15,384 nucleotides of DNA from Acidimicrobiia bacterium (lineage in GTDB: Bacteria > Actinomycetota > Acidimicrobiia > Acidimicrobiales > Poriferisodalaceae): positions 1-15,384 of the forward strand of contig JALSTE010000211.1 in the NCBI GenBank assembly GCA_026983855.1, in the 5' to 3' direction. Positions 1-6,478 of the stretch are shown piece after piece (the stretch's first letter is position 1; every line of letters starts with the position of its first letter). The notes beneath the pieces were generated by a model. That model saw nothing but the letters and a program-made list of their open reading frames with translations. It searched no databases and had not been told where the DNA came from. The translations under genes were made by a program, and so were the position numbers.

Positions 1-621
1 GCGGGGAACCCTCAGCAGGGCCGCCCGTAGGGCCGCCGGCCGGTGGGCGGAGAACCGGCGAACGGCCTCCGACATCTGGGCGGGAACCCCACGGCTGCGC
101 TGCCAGCGGAGCAGGTCCTCCACGCAACGGGCCATGTCCGGATGGTCGAGGAAGCCGGCCATCTCGACCAGGATCCCGGCATCGGGATTGGGTTGGTCGG
201 ACAGGGCCGGTCCGGCCAGGAAGAGGTTTCGCACCCGCTCGGGGTGATCCAGGGCCAGGCGCATGGCCACGGCCGCCCCCATGGAGGTGCCCCCCACGTG
301 GGCCCGGTCCCAACCCAGGGAGTCCAGCACCGATATGGCATCGGCCACCAGAGCGGAGAGTCCGTAGGCGGAGGGATCGGTGGGCCAGTCGAGATCACCA
401 TGTCCCCGTTGGAGGGGCAGGGCCAGCCGGAATCCCGATGGAGCCTCCATCGAGGAGAGTTCGGGTGTCGCTCCCAGTCCGTGGAGGAAGAGCAGGGGAG
501 GGCCGGAGCCCTCGAGTAGCACCTCCGTCTCCCAGTCCCCGAGACGACAGCGGTGGACCGAACGGGGCGCCTCCTCAGGATCGGCACCGTTCACTGGTGG
601 TGATGGACGATGTTTGATCAT
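1..621 (-). CDS. Alpha/beta hydrolase, C-terminally cut by window edge
   Basis: This frame is open from an ATG at 621 to the left window edge, giving 207 residues with no stop, so the C-terminus lies outside. The translation shows a classic alpha/beta-hydrolase start: an oxyanion-hole segment LHGLG at residues 46-50 and a nucleophile elbow G-T-S-M-G at 111-115 with Ser113 as the likely nucleophile, followed by a long helix (AVAMRLALDHPERV). The acid and His of the triad are expected beyond the cut or near its end. No signal peptide is visible, so it is probably cytosolic. It is divergent from the rhamnose operon, with 182 bp between this start and the preferred aldolase start, so it may share control with it. 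Substrate is unknown: esterase, lactonase or C-C hydrolase are all possible. A TACGTT hexamer 5 nt before the ATG could be a -10 box for a very short leader. Confidence 0.85.
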   Translation of the reverse strand, partial: MIKHRPSPPVNGADPEEAPRSVHRCRLGDWETEVLLEGSGPPLLFLHGLGATPELSSMEAPSGFRLALPLQRGHGDLDWPTDPSAYGLSALVADAISVLDSLGWDRAHVGGTSMGAAVAMRLALDHPERVRNLFLAGPALSDQPNPDAGILVEMAGFLDHPDMARCVEDLLRWQRSRGVPAQMSEAVRRFSAHRPAALRAALLRVPR

Positions 622-636
622 GTGCTAACGTACACT
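612..636. promoter_or_regulatory. Candidate divergent promoter/operator between hydrolase and rhamnose operon
   Basis: This AT-richer island lies in otherwise GC-rich DNA. Positions 612-629 form an imperfect 18-bp dyad, GTTnGnnCATGnnCnAAC, in which 6 of 9 base pairs are symmetric. It overlaps the hydrolase ATG (619-621). TACACT at 631-636 fits a plus-strand -10 box, and its complement side offers TACGTT for the minus strand. The layout is what a local sugar-responsive repressor would bind, but no regulator gene is in the window and the dyad is short, so this is a proposal only. Confidence 0.35.
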
Positions 637-723
637 ACACCACATCAAGCCACCGGGTCCCGTTTCGTCGCCGGCGAGCTCCAGCGACCGAGGTCGAGAG
701 TGGAACTGAACGCGCTCATCAGC

Positions 724-754
724 CCCGGTACCGGGACCCGGTGATCTCACCGGG
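724..754. promoter_or_regulatory. Two adjacent perfect palindromes in the rhamnose operon leader
   Basis: CCCGGTACCGGG at 724-735 is a perfect 12-bp palindrome. One base later, 737-754 is a second perfect inverted repeat, CCCGGTGA-TC-TCACCGGG (8-bp arms, 2-nt centre). Both share the CCCGGT half-site. They lie 50-80 bp upstream of the preferred aldolase start at 804 and downstream of the putative promoter at about 631, so they could act as a tandem operator pair or as leader RNA hairpins. The second repeat covers the alternative GTG at 741, which argues that translation starts further down. Confidence 0.45.
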
Positions 755-803
755 GGCGGTCGGAGGCGGTTCCCGATCCAGGCGGCCGGTGTGGGAGTCC
801 ACC

Positions 804-2867
804 ATGTCACCGAGTGAGATCGAGGATCTGTCCATGCCACCAACCCCTCCAGCCGAGGTCATGGAACTGATCTCCCGTTCGAGGTCGCTGGGCAGTGAGC
901 CGGGGATCACCAACTACGGTGGCGGGAACACCTCGTGCAAGGTGGAGATGGACGACCCCGTGACCGGGAAACGTCGACGTCTCCTCTATGTCAAGGGCTC
1001 CGGCGGTGATCTGGGGACACTCTCGGTGGAGGGCCTGGCCGTACTGGACCTGGACCGGGTGTTGGAGCTGAATCGTCTCTACGTCGACGAGGATCACGAG
1101 GGCGACCTCATGGAGCTGTTGGAATTCTGCCGCTTCGGTCCCCCCGGTCCCGCTCCCTCCCTCGATACCGCCTTTCACGCCCTCATCCCCGCGGCCCACA
1201 TCGACCACACCCATCCGACGTCGGTCACCGCCCTGGCCACCAGTGCCGAGGGCCCGGAGCTCACCCGGAGGTGTTTCGGGGGCCAGGTGGGATGGGTCGA
1301 CTGGAGGAGACCGGGTTTCACCCTCGCCCGGGACCTGGCCGAACTGCTGCGGGATCGCCCCGAACTCAGGGGTGTGGTCCTGGGCGGTCACGGCCTGGTG
1401 TCCTGGGGTGACAGTTCGACCGAATGCGAGGAGACCACGAGGTGGATCATCTCCACCGCGGCCGAGTTCATCTCGGGACTCGTGGGCACCGCGTCGGTGG
1501 GCCGGGTCGAGGTGGGCGGCGAGTCCACTCGTGCCCGGATCCTCGAGCTTGGTCCACGGCTGCGGGGTCTGTGCTCTGCTGACGGACACATGGTGGCCGA
1601 GTTCCGGGATGACCCGCAGCTCATGGCGTTCATGGCGTCGGACCGATGCGCTGACCTGGTGGAGGCAGGGACGTCGTGCCCCGACCACCTGCTGCGAACC
1701 CGGGCCCGGCCACTCCTCCTGCCCCCGGTGGGGGAGAGATCAGAGGTGCCGACCCGGGATGAGCTGGAGGCTGCCGCGGCCCGGTACCGGGACCGCTACC
1801 GCTCCTACTACGAGAGCCTGGCGGACCCATCGTCCCCGGAGATGAGGGGAGCCGATCCCCGTGTGGTGCTGGTGCCGGAGGTGGGCATGTGGTCATTCGG
1901 CCCCACGGCCCGGGAGGCTTCCATAACCGCCGACTACTTCCAGCAGGCGGTTGAGATAATGACCAGTGCCGACCGTCTCGGAGGCTACGAACCGATTTCC
2001 GATCTCGAGAGGTTCAGAATCGAGTACTGGGATCTCGAGGTGGCCAAGCTCGCCCGTCGCCCCCCGCCACCTCCCATGCAGGGCCGGGTGGCCCTGGTCG
2101 TGGGGGCCGCCTCGGGTATAGGTCGCAGCGTCGCTTCCATGTTGGTGGACGCCGGCGCCGAGGTGATCGTGGCCGATCTGGATCAAGGGAGGGCGACCGA
2201 GGTGGCCGGGGAACTCGGAAGCGACGGGCGGCGGCCACTGCCCCTGGGGGTGGATCTGAGCGATGAATGCTCCGTCCGGGAGATGGTGGAAGCCGTCGTC
2301 ATGGCCCGGGGCGGGCTGGACGTGGTCGTCAACAGCGCCGGTGTGGCCCGGGCTGATCCACTGGAGGAGACCAGCACCGCTGACTGGGACCTTCTCTCCT
2401 CGGTCTTCAGTCGCGGTTCCTTCCTCGTCTCCCGGGAGGCGGCCAGGGTCATGATCGACCAGGGGATGGCGGGCCACATGGTCCATGTGGTGTCCAAGAA
2501 CGCGGTGGTGGCAGGGCCGGGCAACGTCGCCTACTCCTCGGCCAAGGCGTCCCAACTGCATCTGGTGCGCCTCCTGGCCACGGAGTTGGCCCCCCATGGG
2601 ATTCGGGTGAACGCCGTGAATCCCGATGCGGTCGTCAGGGGCAGTGGCCTGTTCGAGAACGAATGGGGGCGGGCCCGGGCCGCTGCCCACGGGGTTTCCC
2701 TGGAGGATCTGCCCTCGTTCTACGCGGGCCGAACCCTGTTGGGCCAGGAGGTTCTACCCGAGCACGTCGCCCGTGCGGTCAGGGTGCTGGTGGACGGAAC
2801 CCTGCCCAGGACCACGGGGGCATTCCTGCCCGTCGACGGGGGAATGCCCGCCTCCTTTCCCCGTTGA
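804..2867 (+). CDS. rhaEW: Bifunctional rhamnulose-1-phosphate aldolase / lactaldehyde dehydrogenase
   Basis: This is a cytosolic fused enzyme of L-rhamnose breakdown. The N-terminal class II aldolase domain cleaves L-rhamnulose-1-phosphate to dihydroxyacetone phosphate and L-lactaldehyde, and the C-terminal short-chain dehydrogenase domain oxidises lactaldehyde with NAD(P) in characterised fusions. In 687 residues the aldolase half shows GGGNTS (39-44), a KGSGGDL phosphate-binding stretch, the zinc pair HTHP (His135, His137) and GGHGL (His196). The dehydrogenase half shows GAASGIG (434-440), NSAG and the catalytic Tyr577-SSA-Lys581. The start is set at ATG 804 because GGGAG lies 6 nt upstream; ATG 834 is also possible, while GTG 741 has no ribosome site and lies in a palindrome. 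It is the first gene of the operon, with 78 bp before the isomerase. Some databases call this family RhaD. Function by family is strong; the redox direction is inferred. Confidence 0.93.
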   Translation: MSPSEIEDLSMPPTPPAEVMELISRSRSLGSEPGITNYGGGNTSCKVEMDDPVTGKRRRLLYVKGSGGDLGTLSVEGLAVLDLDRVLELNRLYVDEDHEGDLMELLEFCRFGPPGPAPSLDTAFHALIPAAHIDHTHPTSVTALATSAEGPELTRRCFGGQVGWVDWRRPGFTLARDLAELLRDRPELRGVVLGGHGLVSWGDSSTECEETTRWIISTAAEFISGLVGTASVGRVEVGGESTRARILELGPRLRGLCSADGHMVAEFRDDPQLMAFMASDRCADLVEAGTSCPDHLLRTRARPLLLPPVGERSEVPTRDELEAAAARYRDRYRSYYESLADPSSPEMRGADPRVVLVPEVGMWSFGPTAREASITADYFQQAVEIMTSADRLGGYEPISDLERFRIEYWDLEVAKLARRPPPPPMQGRVALVVGAASGIGRSVASMLVDAGAEVIVADLDQGRATEVAGELGSDGRRPLPLGVDLSDECSVREMVEAVVMARGGLDVVVNSAGVARADPLEETSTADWDLLSSVFSRGSFLVSREAARVMIDQGMAGHMVHVVSKNAVVAGPGNVAYSSAKASQLHLVRLLATELAPHGIRVNAVNPDAVVRGSGLFENEWGRARAAAHGVSLEDLPSFYAGRTLLGQEVLPEHVARAVRVLVDGTLPRTTGAFLPVDGGMPASFPR

Positions 2868-2945
2868 GGGGTGGCTGACGATCCCCGACCGATGGCCTGA
2901 TCGAAGAGCTGACCGAGAGCTGAACGAGAGAGTGGAGGATTGACA

Positions 2946-4235
2946 GTGCCGACGATGGAACCGGAAGTGATCGAGCGGGAGAATCGTCCACGCCTGGAGC
3001 TTCATGAACGTGGACTGGACTATGTGGGGGCCTCAGTCGCCTCCAGGGGGATCGATCCCGAGGGGGTCATCTCGGCCCTGGGTGACTTCAACGTGGCCCT
3101 GCCCTCCTGGGCCCTGGGAACCGGGGGCACCCGATTCGGAAGGTTCCCAATCGGGGGGGAGCCCCGCAACCCCGAGGAGAAGGTGGACGACGCGGCGGCC
3201 GTGAACGCCCTGACCACCGTCAACTCCACGATCAGCCTCCACATTCCCTGGGACTACCCCGACGATCCGGTCGGGCTCCGGGCCCACGCCGAGTCGAGGG
3301 GAATCGGCTTCGACGCCGTGAACTCCAACACCTTCCAGGACGACCCCCGGACCACTGACGGGGGGAGGGTGTCGTACAAGTTCGGAAGCCTGGCCCACTC
3401 CGATCCCGCCATCAGGGAGACGGCGCTGGCCCACAACTACGAGGTCATCTCCATCGGTGAGGCGTTGGGTTCCAAGGCCCTGACCGTCTGGTTGGCCGAC
3501 GGCATGAACCACCCCGGGCAGGCCGCCTTCCGGGCCCAGTTCGAGCGTGTGGCCGAGTGCCTCGGGGACATACACGACCATCTGCCATCCGATTGGTCGT
3601 TGCTGGTGGAGCACAAGCCCTACGAGCCCGCGTTCTACGCCTCGGTCAACACCGACTGGGGTAGCTCGCTGCTTCTGGCCCAGGAGGCGGGTCCCCGGAC
3701 CGGCTGCATAGTGGACCTGGGGCACCACCTGCCCAATACCAACATCGAGCAGGTGGTCAGCCGCCTGGCCATGGTGAACCGGTTGGGGGGCTTTCACTTC
3801 AACGACTCCAAGTACGGGGACGACGACCTCACGACCGGTTCGATAAAGCCCTTCCAGCTCTTTCTGATCATGATGGAACTGCTGGAGATCGGTGGTGGAA
3901 GCCCTCCCGAACTGGCGTACATGATCGATCAGTCCCACAACCTCAAGGATCCCCTGGAGGACCTTCTGCAGTCAGCGGAGGCCCTCCAGGTGGCCATGGC
4001 CCGGGCTCTGGTCGTGGACCGGGAGGCCCTGACCGGGGCCCAGATGGACAACGACCCGGCCCTGGCGGCGGAGATACTCATGGCCGGCTTCAGGACCGAC
4101 GTCCGACCTCTGGTGGCCGAGGTCCGTCGTCGCAGGGGAGGTGCCCTGGATCCGGTGGCCACCTACCGGGCGGCGGGCTACCGCGCCCGGGCCACGGAGG
4201 AACGAGGGGCCGAGGCCCGCTCCACCGGCCTGTGA
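2946..4235 (+). CDS. rhaI: L-rhamnose isomerase, Pseudomonas stutzeri-type
   Basis: This enzyme interconverts L-rhamnose and L-rhamnulose, the entry step of the pathway. The 429-residue protein follows the P. stutzeri RhaI type closely: ALGTGGTRFGRFP near the N-terminus, VNSNTF, LVEHKPYEPAFY, VDLGHHLPNTN, GGFHFNDSKYGDDD, MIDQSHN, and a C-terminal DPVATYRAAGYRAR tail. Likely metal ligands by family alignment are Glu222, Asp257, His284 and Asp328 in a xylose-isomerase-like TIM barrel. The start is GTG 2946 because GGAGGA (2934-2939) ends 6 nt before it; the in-frame TTG at 2940 directly abuts that site and the ATG at 2955 is too far away. It is distinct from the E. coli RhaA type. Its stop overlaps the kinase start by 4 bp (GTGA), so the two are probably translationally coupled. 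Confidence 0.95.
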   Translation: MPTMEPEVIERENRPRLELHERGLDYVGASVASRGIDPEGVISALGDFNVALPSWALGTGGTRFGRFPIGGEPRNPEEKVDDAAAVNALTTVNSTISLHIPWDYPDDPVGLRAHAESRGIGFDAVNSNTFQDDPRTTDGGRVSYKFGSLAHSDPAIRETALAHNYEVISIGEALGSKALTVWLADGMNHPGQAAFRAQFERVAECLGDIHDHLPSDWSLLVEHKPYEPAFYASVNTDWGSSLLLAQEAGPRTGCIVDLGHHLPNTNIEQVVSRLAMVNRLGGFHFNDSKYGDDDLTTGSIKPFQLFLIMMELLEIGGGSPPELAYMIDQSHNLKDPLEDLLQSAEALQVAMARALVVDREALTGAQMDNDPALAAEILMAGFRTDVRPLVAEVRRRRGGALDPVATYRAAGYRARATEERGAEARSTGL

Positions 4236-5554
4236 CCACCCGGGTGGCAGCCGTCGACCTGGGCGCTTCCTCGGTGAGGGTGGCGGTCGTGGACCTGGAT
4301 CGCAGTCCCGCCCGGGTTGAGGTCGTCCACCGCAGGCGGCACCAACCCACCCGGCGTTCCGACGGAACCCTTCGCTGGAATCTGAAAGAGATCCTCTCGG
4401 CCATCGGGCGGGGAATCGAATTGGCCCTCAGCCAGGGCCCCCTGGCCTCGATCGGCGTGGACACCTGGGGTGTGGACTACGGCCTCCTGGACCGTGAGGG
4501 GAGACCCGTGGGTGACCCGATCTGCTACCGGGACCCCAGAACGTCGTCATGGCGCCGCACCGTGGACAGGGTGGGAGCGCGTCGGCTCTATGAGTTGGCC
4601 GGCCTTCAACTGGAATCGTTCAACACCATCTTCCAGTTGGCGGCTCACGACCGGGCGGAACTGGCGCTCGGCTCCCGGCTGCTGATGATGCCGGAGCTGG
4701 TGACGAATCTGCTCGTGGGGGAGATGGACCCGGTCGTGGGTCGAACTCCGGCCGGGACCACCGGACTGATCGACATATCCAGCGGAGATTGGTGCCGGGA
4801 GTTGATCGAGGTGACGGGGATATCCCCCGGTCTGCTCCCACCGGTGGTCGATGAACCCCGTCCGGCCGGCCACCACCGGGGCACGCTGGTCCAGGTGATC
4901 GCCGGGCACGACACCGCGTGCGCCTTCGCCGCCGCCCCGGTGACCGACGCCGGCTCGGTGGTGATCTCCAGTGGTACCTGGATGCTGGTGGGGATGGTGG
5001 TTCCCCGCCCTTGCACTGGTGAGGCGGCCTTCTCAGCCAATCTCTCCAATGAGCCGGCCTTCCCCGGCGGATTCCGGCTGTTGCGAAACGTGACTGGCAT
5101 GTGGATGCTCGACCGATGTCTGGAGGTCTGGGGTGTCGACCTGGAGACCGCGGTCGCAATGACGGAGCCCAGCCTCGAGGGACCGGTCCTGGACGCCACC
5201 GATGAGCGCTTTCTGGCCCCAGCGAACATGCCCGTGGCCGTGGCCGAGGCCGCCGGACTCCCCGATCCCGCTGACGTGGGCGCGGTCGTCGGGTGTGTTC
5301 TGCGGTCCCTGGCCACCACCGCCTCCGATGTGATCAACGATCTCCGTTCGGTGACCGGACGCGAACCGCGGGAGATAGTGGTGGTGGGGGGTGGAGGCCG
5401 GATCGGGGTCCTCAATGACCTGATCGCCGAGGCAACGGGACTACCGGTTCGGGTGGGCCCCGTCGAGGCCACGGCGCTGGGCAACGCCCTGGCCCAGGGC
5501 CTGGGACTGGGACGATTCGGGTCCTTCGCCGAGGCGGTTCGCTGGGTCGGCTGA
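4232..5554 (+). CDS. rhaB: L-rhamnulokinase (FGGY family)
   Basis: This cytosolic FGGY-family sugar kinase phosphorylates L-rhamnulose with ATP to give the aldolase substrate. In 440 residues it has the N-terminal phosphate-binding loop DLGASSVR (9-16), the rhamnulokinase-like GVDTWGVDYGLLD segment, GHDTA with catalytic base Asp227, an ISSGTW motif, and a C-terminal ATP-binding half with VVVGGGGRIGVLNDLIAEATG and EATALGNALAQ. It is somewhat shorter than typical rhamnulokinases of about 480-490 residues. GTG at 4232 overlaps the isomerase stop by 4 bp; no clear Shine-Dalgarno sequence precedes it, consistent with re-initiation. It is the last gene of the rhamnose operon. Specificity among FGGY kinases is assigned mainly from the flanking isomerase and aldolase. 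Confidence 0.93.
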   Translation: MTTRVAAVDLGASSVRVAVVDLDRSPARVEVVHRRRHQPTRRSDGTLRWNLKEILSAIGRGIELALSQGPLASIGVDTWGVDYGLLDREGRPVGDPICYRDPRTSSWRRTVDRVGARRLYELAGLQLESFNTIFQLAAHDRAELALGSRLLMMPELVTNLLVGEMDPVVGRTPAGTTGLIDISSGDWCRELIEVTGISPGLLPPVVDEPRPAGHHRGTLVQVIAGHDTACAFAAAPVTDAGSVVISSGTWMLVGMVVPRPCTGEAAFSANLSNEPAFPGGFRLLRNVTGMWMLDRCLEVWGVDLETAVAMTEPSLEGPVLDATDERFLAPANMPVAVAEAAGLPDPADVGAVVGCVLRSLATTASDVINDLRSVTGREPREIVVVGGGGRIGVLNDLIAEATGLPVRVGPVEATALGNALAQGLGLGRFGSFAEAVRWVG

Positions 5555-5578
5555 CCCGTGTCCCGCTCCGGTGTCGGT

Positions 5579-5599
5579 GATCGCGATTTCACCGCGATC
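5579..5599 (+). terminator. Possible terminator hairpin after rhamnose operon
   Basis: GATCGCG (5579-5585) and CGCGATC (5593-5599) form a perfect 7-bp stem with a 7-nt loop, 24 bp after the kinase stop. No U-tract follows, as is common for actinomycete hairpins, so termination is inferred from position only. Confidence 0.4.
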
Positions 5600-5700
5600 C
5601 ACGGCATCGGGACCGAGTGGGCCGCCGGTTGGTTCTCGGTGGTCCCCGGGGCACGGTAGATCGCCGGTTTCCCCGTCTGGTGGCCCGGCGAGCCCGTGGC

Positions 5701-5713
5701 TAGCTTGCGGGGG
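5701..5713 (+). promoter_or_regulatory. Leaderless-type -10 box for the TauE-like gene
   Basis: TAGCTT at 5701-5706 fits TANNNT and ends 6 nt before the GTG at 5713. This is the distance expected if transcription begins at the start codon itself. No ribosome-binding sequence at normal spacing is seen before this GTG, which supports a leaderless transcript. No convincing -35 box was found. Confidence 0.5.
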
Positions 5714-6462
5714 TGATCACACCGGGCGCCCTCGCCATCGGGATCCTCGCCGCGTTCGTGGTGGGTTTCGCCAAGACCGCCCTGCCCGGATCGGGTCTGT
5801 TGGCCATCACCCTGATCGCCACCGTGGCCACCGGTCGTCTCCTGCCCGGGGCCAGCCTGCCCATTCTCCTGGCCGGGGACGTGTTCGCGGTGACGTGGTA
5901 CCGGCGCCACGCCCGCTGGGACCTGTTGCGGCCCCTCTCGGTGTGGGTGGGTGCCGGCTACCTGCTGGGGATGGCCTTCTTCGTGGTGGTGGGCGAGGCC
6001 ACCCGGGCCCTGGAGGTGACCATCGGGCTGATCATCGTGGTGATGGTGGCGATTCACGCCTGGCGCCTGTACCGGGCGTCGGGGGGACCCTCCACCTCGG
6101 CCACCCCCGCCTACGGCACCGCCGGGGGTTTCACCACCTTCGTGGCCAATACCGGGGGGCCGGTCATGAACACCTACCTGGCCGGACTGCGGCTGGACAA
6201 GGAGGAGATGATCGGCACCCTGGCCGTGTTCTACCTGATGGTCAACCTGGTGAAGATCCCCCTCTATGTGGGACTGGGGGAGTGGAGCGCCGGGGGTCGG
6301 TTCTTCACCTGGGAGAGCCTGGGTTACGACGCCCTGATCCTCCCTGGTGTGGGTCTCGGTGTGCTGGTGGGCCGCCGGGTGTTCCGGATCATCCCCCAGA
6401 GGACCTTCCTGGTGCTGGTCCTGGTGCTGTCCGCTCTGGGGGCGGCCAAGCTGCTGGTCTGA
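5713..6462 (+). CDS. TauE/SafE family membrane transporter
   Basis: This is an integral membrane protein of 249 residues with about seven or eight hydrophobic segments and the two-fold internal layout of the TauE/SafE (DUF81) family. The first half carries GFAKTALPGSG at residues 18-28 and the second half the related GGFTTFVANTGGP at 138-150, each at a membrane-helix break. Family members are linked to export of sulfite, sulfoacetate or other small organic anions, but substrate cannot be read from sequence. It stands alone between the rhamnose operon, 158 bp upstream, and a convergent lipoprotein gene. It could serve organic acid movement related to rhamnose breakdown, but nothing shows this. 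The GTG start is supported by the -10 hexamer just upstream and by the family motif following soon after. Confidence 0.85.
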   Translation: MITPGALAIGILAAFVVGFAKTALPGSGLLAITLIATVATGRLLPGASLPILLAGDVFAVTWYRRHARWDLLRPLSVWVGAGYLLGMAFFVVVGEATRALEVTIGLIIVVMVAIHAWRLYRASGGPSTSATPAYGTAGGFTTFVANTGGPVMNTYLAGLRLDKEEMIGTLAVFYLMVNLVKIPLYVGLGEWSAGGRFFTWESLGYDALILPGVGLGVLVGRRVFRIIPQRTFLVLVLVLSALGAAKLLV

Positions 6463-6478
6463 GGGGCTGGGGGCTCAG
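6459..6478. terminator. Short dyad spanning both convergent stop codons
   Basis: CTGAG (6459-6463) and CTCAG (6474-6478) pair over a 10-nt G-rich loop. The stop codons of the TauE-like gene (TGA, 6460-6462) and of the convergent lipoprotein gene (6475-6477) are both in the stem. With only 12 bp between the genes, this is the only structure available for bidirectional termination, but a 5-bp stem is weak. Confidence 0.25.

Noticed and set aside
12..587. Long minus-strand frame of 191 codons at the left edge
   Set aside because: It is rich in Trp, Pro, Arg and Ser without any motif, while the neighbouring minus frame gives a clean alpha/beta hydrolase with LHGLG and GTSMG.
741..803. Upstream GTG extension of the aldolase/dehydrogenase
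   Set aside because: It adds 21 Gly/Arg-rich residues outside the family's conserved region, lacks a ribosome site and lies within a perfect inverted repeat.
4645..6057. 470-codon minus-strand frame antisense to the kinase and TauE-like genes
   Set aside because: Low-complexity His/Gln/Gly then Ser/Pro/Arg composition and no family pattern; the plus strand has well-recognised genes.
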